Source: Cytophagales bacterium
Lineage (GTDB): Bacteria > Bacteroidota > Bacteroidia > Cytophagales > Flammeovirgaceae
Reading direction: 5' to 3'
NCBI GenBank assembly: GCA_025056215.1
Contig: JANWWC010000003.1
Location: forward strand, 62,001 to 126,000
Length of the DNA: 64,000 nucleotides
Shown in pieces: positions 54,254 through 62,079 of this stretch. How positions within the stretch are numbered: the first letter of the stretch is position 1; each line of letters starts with the position of its first letter. Both the position numbers and the translations under genes were made by a program. Under the pieces are notes generated by a model. That model was not told the DNA's origin. It saw only the letters and a list, made by a program, of their open reading frames with translations, and made no database searches.

Positions 54254-55954
54254 ATGAGCTTATGTGCTATTCTGTGGATTAACATTGCGATAGCCGCTCT
54301 CTTGTTTAGCAAGCCTACGTATGCCCAACACCATTCTTGGATGGAAGATTCTTCTTTTGCTTTCATAGGAAAATTTAATTCTAAAGGTCTACCTACTCAA
54401 CAAGCACAATATATCGATAAAAACAACACTGTAAGAATTGTTGCGCACTACCGAGACGGAGTGTTGCACGGCAAATTTTTAGAATATGATCGAAAAGGAA
54501 CAAAACGAAAAGAAATGTTTTATTTAGCAGGTGAACTCGAAGGAAATGCTTTTATATATTCTTCCCGAGGAACGCTCTTAGAACATCGATATTACGAAGA
54601 TGGAGAACTGCATGCTACTCAGAAAGAATACTATGAGAACGGCAACCTGCGTTCCGAAAAGTATTTTTTTAAAGGAGTTCCACAAGGAACATGGAAATAT
54701 TTTTACGAAAATGGTATCGTCAAGCAAACAGAAATTTGGAAGAACGGAAGAATTTATGAAGTAAGCACTGTTCAAACCAAAGACGGAAAAAAGCTCAACC
54801 CTGGCAACTTTTCTAAAGGGAATGGAGTGAGACTCACTTATGACGACGAAGGCAATCTTAAGTCTAAAGTAAGCTACTTAAACAGTCGTTTATTCGGAGA
54901 ATACCTTGAATACGAACCTGGCACCCAACAAATCAAAGTAAAAAGAACTTTTAAAAATGATACACTCAACGGAGAATTTGCCGAATACAAAAATGGAAAA
55001 ATTTTCTGTAAAGGGTTTCATAAAAACAATTTCTTAGATAGCATCTACATCGAATTCTATGCCGATTCTACTGTAGCAATAAAAGGTTGGTATACAGCAG
55101 GATTACGTTATAAAACTTGGACTTTCTATTATCCAAACGGTAAAATTCGAGAACAAGGGCAATACGTAGCCAACAAAAAAACAGGCACATGGGAAGAATT
55201 CTATTCCAACGGAAAAATTAAATCCAAAGAAAATTGGCTTGATGGCAAAAAGCACGGAATCGCTACTTATTATTCCATGGAAGGAAAGATGAGAAAAACA
55301 CTTCAATATGAAAGAGATTCCTTATACGGGAGTTACGCTGAATTCTTTGAAAATGGCAACCTTTCAGTAACAGGAAATTACATTGCAAACATACCGCAAG
55401 GACACTGGAAATATTTCCAATATGAAAAAAGAAAACATTATTTATCCGAAGAGGGAGATTATGAAAAAGGATACCGAAATGGCGAATGGAAAGAGTACAG
55501 TTCTAAGCGGAGTATAATTGCAATAGGTAATTATCAAAAAGGAAAAAAAGACGGAACTTGGAGGTACTTTTATCCGAATGGGAAGTTGCGTATGATTGAG
55601 ATTTGGGAAAATGGAAAAATTTTAGCTATCCCAGAATATTATGATAAAAAAGGAAGAAAACTCGACGCAGGAACTGTAGTAGAAGGAGAAGGTACCCGAT
55701 TTTTATACTATGACGACGGTACTTTGTATGCTTGTGGAAAAATAGAAAATGGTCTTCCTCACGGAGATTGGAAATATTTTTACAAAAACGGAAGAATCTT
55801 TAACATTACCACCTTTGTAGAAGGTAAAAAACAAGGTTTAAGCAGAAGCTATTACCCCAACGGAAAACCCAAAACAGACCTCTACTATGAAGACGACATC
55901 CACACAGGTGAATTTCGCCATTACACCAGAAAAGGTAAACTCAAACTAAAATAA
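54254..55954 (+). CDS. Secreted MORN-type (YwqK-like) repeat protein with internal duplication
   Basis: 566 residues. Signal peptide ~1-24 (ILWINIAIAALLFSKPTYA). The rest is about 20 imperfect units of ~23 residues with cores such as GTWKYFYENG, GEFAEYKNGK, GTWEEFYSNGKIKSKENW and GTWRYFYPNGKLR, the MORN_2/YwqK type. A larger module recurs: EIWKNGRIYEVSTVQTKDG (about residue 160) matches EIWENGKILAIPEYYDKKG (about 450) with the flanking GxGxRxxYxDxGxL sequence, offset ~288 residues. These repeats form extended beta-sheets; their function in exported form is unknown. No toxin gene is adjacent. Ends 2 bp from the cysD stop. Confidence 0.82.
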   Translation: MSLCAILWINIAIAALLFSKPTYAQHHSWMEDSSFAFIGKFNSKGLPTQQAQYIDKNNTVRIVAHYRDGVLHGKFLEYDRKGTKRKEMFYLAGELEGNAFIYSSRGTLLEHRYYEDGELHATQKEYYENGNLRSEKYFFKGVPQGTWKYFYENGIVKQTEIWKNGRIYEVSTVQTKDGKKLNPGNFSKGNGVRLTYDDEGNLKSKVSYLNSRLFGEYLEYEPGTQQIKVKRTFKNDTLNGEFAEYKNGKIFCKGFHKNNFLDSIYIEFYADSTVAIKGWYTAGLRYKTWTFYYPNGKIREQGQYVANKKTGTWEEFYSNGKIKSKENWLDGKKHGIATYYSMEGKMRKTLQYERDSLYGSYAEFFENGNLSVTGNYIANIPQGHWKYFQYEKRKHYLSEEGDYEKGYRNGEWKEYSSKRSIIAIGNYQKGKKDGTWRYFYPNGKLRMIEIWENGKILAIPEYYDKKGRKLDAGTVVEGEGTRFLYYDDGTLYACGKIENGLPHGDWKYFYKNGRIFNITTFVEGKKQGLSRSYYPNGKPKTDLYYEDDIHTGEFRHYTRKGKLKLK

Positions 55955-55956
55955 TT

Positions 55957-56862
55957 TTAGAAATAACCTTGCTTTTTGCGGTCTTCCATAGATGTTTCAG
56001 AACGTCTATCGTCGGCGCGCGTTCCGCGTTCAGTTTGACGCGCTGTCGCTACCTCCGAAATGATTTCGTCGATAGTAGAAGCATGAGAAACTACTGCTCC
56101 TGTGCAAGTCATATCGCCAATGGTGCGAAAGCGAACAGTCATAAGCTCAGGTTTTTCTTCAGGACGCTTGTTTAAATAAGGAGAATCTGCTAAAAGTTGT
56201 CCATTACGATTAATCACATAACGCTGATGAGAAAAATAAAGAGATGGAATCGGAATATTTTCTAATTTTATATACATCCAAACGTCCATTTCAGTCCAAT
56301 TTGAAATAGGAAAAACGCGAAAATGTTCTCCTACATGTTTCTTGCCATTAAATAAGTTCCATAGCTCTGGACGTTGATTTTTAGGGTCCCACTGTCCAAA
56401 TTCATCTCGATGAGAAAAGAAGCGCTCTTTGGCCCGTGCCTTTTCTTCGTCGCGCCGCGCTCCCCCCAAGCAAGCATCAAATTGATATTTTTCGATTGTA
56501 TCGAGCAAGGTAACAGTTTGCAAAGCATTTCGGCTGGCATTATAGCCTTTTTCTTCTTGCACACGCCCTGTATCAATCGATTCTTGTACAGAACCTACAA
56601 TCAGCTGAACGCCGAGTTCTTTCACCCAGTTATCGCGATAGGTCATCGTTTCAGGAAAATTATGACCCGTATCGATATGTACAAGCGGAAAGGGAATTTT
56701 AGCAGGAAAAAAGGCTTTTCGCGCCAAATGAGAAACCACTATCGAATCTTTCCCTCCAGAAAACAACAAAGCAGGCCGTTCGAATTGAGCAGCTACCTCT
56801 CGAATTACGTAAATAGACTCCGACTCAAGCTCTTTTAGATGATTTAAATAATAAGATTTCAT
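55957..56862 (-). CDS. cysD: Sulfate adenylyltransferase subunit 2
   Basis: Forms adenylyl sulfate from ATP and sulfate, with CysN. About 301 residues from the ATG at 56862 (MKSYYLNHLKELESESIYV), where conservation begins; an in-frame ATG at 56901 would add 13. PP-loop LLFSGGKDSIV, then LVHIDTGHNFPET and the C-terminal ARQTERGTRADDR with SMEDRKKQGYF. A TAAGTTTG box lies between the two start candidates, which favours the later one. CysN is not in the window. truB lies upstream. Confidence 0.94.
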   Translation of the reverse strand: MKSYYLNHLKELESESIYVIREVAAQFERPALLFSGGKDSIVVSHLARKAFFPAKIPFPLVHIDTGHNFPETMTYRDNWVKELGVQLIVGSVQESIDTGRVQEEKGYNASRNALQTVTLLDTIEKYQFDACLGGARRDEEKARAKERFFSHRDEFGQWDPKNQRPELWNLFNGKKHVGEHFRVFPISNWTEMDVWMYIKLENIPIPSLYFSHQRYVINRNGQLLADSPYLNKRPEEKPELMTVRFRTIGDMTCTGAVVSHASTIDEIISEVATARQTERGTRADDRRSETSMEDRKKQGYF

Positions 56863-56882
56863 AAAACCAAGCTTTTGAACTG

Positions 56883-56890
56883 CAAACTTA
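56883..56890 (-). promoter_or_regulatory. Possible -7 box upstream of cysD
   Basis: Minus strand TAAGTTTG, matching TAnnTTTG. I see no TTTG at 19-20 bp upstream. If used, transcription would start near 56876 and only the later cysD start (56862) could be translated. Confidence 0.35.
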
Positions 56891-56914
56891 TGGCTTTTCA
56901 AAGGGATTTCTACA

Positions 56915-57610
56915 TTAGTCTACAAAATTAGTAGAAAGAAGAGAAGAAAAATCTTCCACGCGAATTGCTTTATCAATCGTAAAATTGCCGATGCGGGTCC
57001 TTCGCAGCGAGGATAGATAAGCACCTACTCCCAATTTTTGTCCTATATCTCTTGCCAAACTTCTTATATAAGTACCTTTTGAACAAATCACTCTACAACG
57101 AATTTCGGGAAGTTGCATTTCTAGAATATCAAGAGAATAAATAGTTACTCGTTTAGGAGCTAACGAAAGAGTTTCTCCTTTTCGAGCTGCTCGATAAGCC
57201 GGCTTTCCATTCACTTTCACTGCTGAGTATTGAGGCGGAACTTGCCAAATCTCTCCTTGAAATGAAAGAATCACTTGACGAATCTCCGATTCTGTAAGAT
57301 GTGTCCAATCAGTTTGAGTATCAAACGGCGTTTCAAGGTCGAAAGAAGGAGTGGTTTTCCCGATGACAATGGTAGTTTCGTACTCTTTTTCTTGATGCAT
57401 GAAAGTTTCAATCTGTTTAGTCATCTTACCAGTGCACACTAATAAGAGTCCTGTAGCGAGTGGGTCGAGTGTTCCGGCATGCCCTATTTTTTTTATTTTA
57501 AGCACACTGCGCAATTTATTTACTACATCAAAAGAAGTCCAACGGAGTGGCTTATCTACTAAAATCAACTGACCTGCTAAAAATTCTTGGTAGGTAGGCA
57601 TATACCCCAT
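56915..57610 (-). CDS. truB: tRNA pseudouridine synthase B (Psi55)
   Basis: Makes pseudouridine 55 in tRNA T-loops. 231 residues from the ATG at 57610 (another ATG at 57601; a TTG at 57652 would add 14). Catalytic aspartate in KIGHAGTLDPLATGLLLVCTG (in part), VDKPLRWTSFDVVNKLR, the tyrosine motif PPQYSAVKVNGKPAYRAARKG (in part), and SKGTYIRSLARDIGQ. All family motifs are intact. Downstream is cysD. Confidence 0.95.
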   Translation of the reverse strand: MGYMPTYQEFLAGQLILVDKPLRWTSFDVVNKLRSVLKIKKIGHAGTLDPLATGLLLVCTGKMTKQIETFMHQEKEYETTIVIGKTTPSFDLETPFDTQTDWTHLTESEIRQVILSFQGEIWQVPPQYSAVKVNGKPAYRAARKGETLSLAPKRVTIYSLDILEMQLPEIRCRVICSKGTYIRSLARDIGQKLGVGAYLSSLRRTRIGNFTIDKAIRVEDFSSLLSTNFVD

Positions 57611-57742
57611 TTTGATTTTTACAAAAAAAAAGCCTTTCAAGGACAGATTCAATAACCTTCGAAGTAATCTCTAATTTGGTTTAAAAGATGTTGAGCAATC
57701 GCATAAAAGTTACTTGTTTTGTAAAGTAGATTCTCTTAATTC

Positions 57743-59674
57743 ATGCCGACCATTTTCAAAAGATTGCTGCCTATTATAGGGCTCTTCTTTCCTGTTCTGA
57801 TGCAAGCGCAAGAAACGAGTATTTCAGAGGAAAGTAATGTGGTAATGCTTCAGCAAGCGGCAGAACTAGAAGTAGTACGCGAACAAGGAAAAGAATTGCG
57901 CTATGTAAAAAGCGATTCGGCTCGCACCAAACGCGTCATCTTTACGCAAGGTTCTATGACTTTACAATGCTGGGAAGCAATCCAAAATCCGATTGCAAAT
58001 GAGGTGCGTGCCTACGGAGAAGTTGTATTCACGCAAGGCGATAGCGTTACACTCAACGGCGATACAGCCGTATACAATGGATTTACAAAAATTGCAGAAG
58101 TATGGGGGCAAAATGTGGTCTTATTTACAGATTCTTTGAGACTTATCACCGATAGAATTCGGTATAATCGTCTGACGGGAATTGCTTGGTATGAAAATGG
58201 GGGGCGTCTGGAAGACGACTCTACTACTTTGACAAGCCTAAAAGGCTACTACAACACAGCCACCAAACTCATGACTTTTAAAACTAACGTTCAACTTGAA
58301 AATCCTTCTCAACAAAGCAAACTAATTTCTGATACACTAATCTACGATACACAAACCAAAAAAAGCTTTTTTGTTACTAAAACTTATATCTACAATGAAG
58401 ATAGAGTGCTGATAGCCAACAGAGGAACCTACGATAATAATTCAGGACAAGCCGATTTTGAAGAAAACGCAAGCATTGATCATCCTGAATATATTATGTT
58501 TGGTGATTACTTAAATTACAACAAAAACACTCAACAAGGATTCGGGCGTGGAAATATTAGGCTCTATAGCAAAAAAGACACTGTAAGCATTTACGGACAA
58601 AAAGGATTTTTTGACAGAGAAAAAAAATTCGCCAAAGTGTGGGAGAACGCTCTTATGGAAAAACCTTTCGGAAAAGACACACTACTTTTGCAAGCAGATA
58701 CTCTTATTTCAGTGTTCGACACATTATCCGATGAGCGATTTGTAAAAGCTTACTACCACGTGAAAATTTGCTCTCAGGAACTGCAAGCCATTTGCGATTC
58801 TCTTTTTTACAATTATGCCGATTCAACAATTCATTTCTTTAACGAGCCTATCTTATGGAACATCGAAAATCAAATTACAGGAGATACCGTAAAAGTACAA
58901 CTCAAAGGAAAAGAAATTGATACTATTCATATTTGGAATAATGCTTTTGTAGTATCTGTAGATAGCATCGGCAATTTTAACCAAATCAAAGGCAGAGAAA
59001 TGATTTGTCGATTCCAAGAAAACCAAATCAAACGCATTGATGTGAACGGAAACGGTCAGTGTATCTATTTCGCACTCGATAACGATTCCATATTATTAGG
59101 CATGAATTCTATTGTATGCAGCAATATTGTAGTACTTTTTGGAGATTCTAACAAAGTGCAATCTATTACTTTTCTTTATCAGCCTGAGGCAAAGTTCATT
59201 CCTCCTCATGAAATAGAGGAACCCGATAAATACTTAAAAGGATTTGCTTGGCACCACGAAAAACGTCCGCCAAAAGACTCTTTAAGAGCGCTTCTTAACG
59301 AATATCTCTCAAAAATTCCGCCACTTCCCGTGCAAGAGAAGAGACAAGCCAAATTTGTACTCGAACAAAAAGGCAACGAAATTGAACTGCGCAACACACT
59401 TTGTTTTGAAGAAGATTTAAAAGGAACTTTTTATGTAGATTTTGTTCCTAAAGATATAGAAGATTTATCTCCTTCTCATCGTTTAAAGGGATATGAAACT
59501 ATTACCTTTACTATTCCTCCTCAAATGCTAAAAGACAATCGATTATATTACCGAATCAAGTTGCCTAGATACGAGGTAGCTACTGCGCGAGTCGGCCAAT
59601 TCAAAATTGTAATAGGAGAAGACGGAAGACCCGTTCGGCAAGAAGTTTGGGCAGACTTTATTAATTTTTGGTAA
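57743..59674 (+). CDS. OstA-like (LptA/LptD N-domain-type) protein
   Basis: 643-residue exported protein with signal peptide ~1-22 (LLPIIGLFFPVLMQA). Residues ~60-500 are repeated beta-strand units typical of OstA domains: ANEVRAYGEVVFTQGDSVTLNGDTAVYNGFTKIAE (in part), SKLISDTLIYDTQTKKSF, TVSIYGQKGFFDREKKFAKVW. It probably forms an LPS-binding beta-jellyroll scaffold in the periplasm; the C-terminal ~100 residues are an unrecognised domain. It is on its own here, so the link to LPS transport is by family only. Confidence 0.8.
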   Translation: MPTIFKRLLPIIGLFFPVLMQAQETSISEESNVVMLQQAAELEVVREQGKELRYVKSDSARTKRVIFTQGSMTLQCWEAIQNPIANEVRAYGEVVFTQGDSVTLNGDTAVYNGFTKIAEVWGQNVVLFTDSLRLITDRIRYNRLTGIAWYENGGRLEDDSTTLTSLKGYYNTATKLMTFKTNVQLENPSQQSKLISDTLIYDTQTKKSFFVTKTYIYNEDRVLIANRGTYDNNSGQADFEENASIDHPEYIMFGDYLNYNKNTQQGFGRGNIRLYSKKDTVSIYGQKGFFDREKKFAKVWENALMEKPFGKDTLLLQADTLISVFDTLSDERFVKAYYHVKICSQELQAICDSLFYNYADSTIHFFNEPILWNIENQITGDTVKVQLKGKEIDTIHIWNNAFVVSVDSIGNFNQIKGREMICRFQENQIKRIDVNGNGQCIYFALDNDSILLGMNSIVCSNIVVLFGDSNKVQSITFLYQPEAKFIPPHEIEEPDKYLKGFAWHHEKRPPKDSLRALLNEYLSKIPPLPVQEKRQAKFVLEQKGNEIELRNTLCFEEDLKGTFYVDFVPKDIEDLSPSHRLKGYETITFTIPPQMLKDNRLYYRIKLPRYEVATARVGQFKIVIGEDGRPVRQEVWADFINFW

Positions 59675-59676
59675 TA

Positions 59677-59708
59677 CAACCTGCAAAGCTTCAATACTCT
59701 ACAGGTTG
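59677..59708. terminator. Weak hairpin between OstA-like gene and maeB (both strands)
   Basis: Arms CAACCTG (59677-59683) and CAGGTTG (59702-59708), 18-base loop, in the 44-bp gap between convergent stops. No clear U-tract on either side. Confidence 0.35.
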
Positions 59709-59718
59709 CGGCTTATGG

Positions 59719-61998
59719 TCAAGGCTTTCGATTTTGAGCATCTACACACGCAATGACAGCCATGTTTACTACTTCTCGCACAGAACAGCCCATTTGTAAA
59801 ATATGAACAGGTTTCCTCATTCCTAATACGATAGGACCAATTGCTTCAGCTGCATTCATCACCTGCAACAATTTGTACGCAATATTAGCTGATGACAAGT
59901 TTGGAAAAATCAACACATTAGGTTCGTTGTGTACAAGTTCAGAAAATGGATAATTCGACGCTAAAATTTCTCTATTGAATGCTACATTAGCCTGAATTTC
60001 TCCATCCAAAATAAGCTCAGGATGCTCAGCTTTTAATTTTTCAACAGCTTTCCGAACTGTACGTGGCTCTTCATCGTCCGAATTTCCAAAGTTAGAATAA
60101 GATAACAATGCGATTCGAGGCTCTATATTAAATCCCTTTCTGACAGCTTGAGCTGTAAGCAAAGTTATATCCACTAATTCTTCAGAAGTAGGTTTAGGAA
60201 TCATAGTAGTATCAGCAAAGAAAATCGGGCCGCGCTTGGTAAGCATCAAATACATAGTAGCCACTTTTTTACCTTTCTCATAAGGTCCTATAATCTCGAG
60301 AGCCGGTCGAATAGAAGTAGCATACTGACGGCTAATTCCTGTGATGAGCGCATCAGCATCGCCACATTCTACCATCATTGTTCCGTAATAGTTGCGCGTA
60401 TGGATAGCTACTTGCGCTTCATAATAGTTGTATCCTCTCCTACCGCGCTTTGCGAAAAACAAATCTACATATCGGTTTCGTTGGTCGGCGTTTTTGTTAT
60501 CGCGCGGGTCTATGATTTCAACACCTTCAATATCAATTTGATGCTCTTGACAAAGTTCTTTGATTTGTTCTACATTCCCTAGTAAAATAGGAACTGCAAT
60601 GCCTTCATCGATAAGAATTTGAGCGGCTTTCAAAATTCTGATGTCATCTCCTTCTGCAAATACGATGCGTTGCGGATTGAGTTTCGCTTTTTGGGTAAGC
60701 GCTCTCATAATATTGTCGTTGCTTCCCATACGGCGGCGAAGTTCTTCGACATAAGCGTCCCAATCTGTAATGTTTTTGCGCGCAACGCCACTCCGAATTG
60801 CAGCCTGTGCCACAGCAGGAGCTACAGTAGTAAGAAGGCGGGGGTCTAAAGGTTTGGGAATAATGTAATCACGGCCAAATTTTAGATTCTTCTGATTATA
60901 CGCAGTTAAAACGATTTCTGGAACAGGCTCGCGCGTCAGTTGTGCTATGGCGCGCACGGCAGCCATTTTCATTTCTTCGTTGATTTCAGTAGCGCGCACG
61001 TCAAGAGCTCCTCGAAAAATAAAAGGAAAACCTAACACATTATTTACTTGATTTGGATAGTCGGAACGTCCTGTAGCAATAATCACATCTTGACGCGTTG
61101 CTTTAGCGGTTTCATAATCAATTTCAGGATCCGGATTGGCTAATGCAAACACAATTGGATTTTCTGCCATGCTCAAAAGCATTTCAGGCGTCATGATGTT
61201 CGCTTTAGAAAGACCTAAGAAAACGTCAGCACCTCGAAGCGCCTCTTGAAGAGTGCCATTCCAATCAGTTGCAAACTCGGCTTTAATTTCACCTAAATCA
61301 GTTCTATTTCGGTTTAAGATTCCTTTGCTATCGAATACCAAAATATTTTCTTTTTTAACTCCTAAATTGATGAACATTCTAATGCAACTAATTGCTGATG
61401 CACCAGCGCCCGAAACTACTACTTTTAAGGCTTCTAGCTTCTTACCGACGATTTCAACTGCATTTAATAGTCCTGCCGCTGAAATAATGGCTGTTCCGTG
61501 TTGGTCGTCGTGCATGACGGGTATGTTCATTTCTTTTTTTAAGCGCGTTTCTATTTCGAAACACTCAGGCGCTTTAATATCTTCCAAGTTGATTCCCCCG
61601 AATGTGGGTTCAAGCGCTTTGACTACGCGACAAAACTCGTCTACATCTTTGGCATTAACTTCTATATCAAAGCAATCAATTCCTGCAAATATTTTAAATA
61701 GAACGCTTTTTCCTTCCATCACAGGTTTTCCAGCTTCCGGACCTATATCGCCAAGCCCTAACACTGCAGTGCCGTTAGAAATCACTGCTACCAAATTACC
61801 TTTTGAAGTATATTTGTAAACATCATCCTTGTTTTGTGCGATTTCTAAACAAGGATACGCTACGCCTGGCGAATAAGCTAAAGCTAAATCCCTTTGGGTC
61901 TTATACGCTTTTGTAGGGTTTACCTCAATTTTTCCTGTAGGAATCTGACTGTGGTAGTATAGCGCATCTTCTTTTCTCACGATATTTTTTGTGCCCAT
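59719..61998 (-). CDS. maeB: NADP-dependent malic enzyme with C-terminal PTA-like domain
   Basis: Decarboxylates malate to pyruvate, forming NADPH. 759 residues. Malic enzyme domain ~1-420 (GKIEVNPTKAYKTQRDLALAYSPGV in part, GDIGPEAGKPVMEGKSVLFK in part, VVSGAGASAISCIRMF as the dinucleotide site) and phosphotransacetylase-like domain ~430-759 (RIVFAEGDDIRILKAAQIL, then a C-terminal part). This two-domain form is the usual MaeB; the PTA part is generally regulatory. Upstream is the LpoA-like gene on the same strand, 81 bp apart. Confidence 0.95.
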   Translation of the reverse strand: MGTKNIVRKEDALYYHSQIPTGKIEVNPTKAYKTQRDLALAYSPGVAYPCLEIAQNKDDVYKYTSKGNLVAVISNGTAVLGLGDIGPEAGKPVMEGKSVLFKIFAGIDCFDIEVNAKDVDEFCRVVKALEPTFGGINLEDIKAPECFEIETRLKKEMNIPVMHDDQHGTAIISAAGLLNAVEIVGKKLEALKVVVSGAGASAISCIRMFINLGVKKENILVFDSKGILNRNRTDLGEIKAEFATDWNGTLQEALRGADVFLGLSKANIMTPEMLLSMAENPIVFALANPDPEIDYETAKATRQDVIIATGRSDYPNQVNNVLGFPFIFRGALDVRATEINEEMKMAAVRAIAQLTREPVPEIVLTAYNQKNLKFGRDYIIPKPLDPRLLTTVAPAVAQAAIRSGVARKNITDWDAYVEELRRRMGSNDNIMRALTQKAKLNPQRIVFAEGDDIRILKAAQILIDEGIAVPILLGNVEQIKELCQEHQIDIEGVEIIDPRDNKNADQRNRYVDLFFAKRGRRGYNYYEAQVAIHTRNYYGTMMVECGDADALITGISRQYATSIRPALEIIGPYEKGKKVATMYLMLTKRGPIFFADTTMIPKPTSEELVDITLLTAQAVRKGFNIEPRIALLSYSNFGNSDDEEPRTVRKAVEKLKAEHPELILDGEIQANVAFNREILASNYPFSELVHNEPNVLIFPNLSSANIAYKLLQVMNAAEAIGPIVLGMRKPVHILQMGCSVREVVNMAVIACVDAQNRKP

Positions 61999-62079
61999 AA
62001 GTAAATTGGTTGAAAGTTATGATGCGCTAAATTTAGAAAATATTTGAAAACGATTGCAGCCTCAAGAAAGAATATTTGT

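Noticed and set aside
54254-55954. Toxin-antitoxin reading of the YwqK-like protein
   Set aside because: The protein has a signal peptide, is far longer than antitoxins and has no toxin-like neighbour.
59719-61998. Fusion of malic enzyme with phosphotransacetylase as a novelty
   Set aside because: This is the normal architecture of MaeB enzymes.
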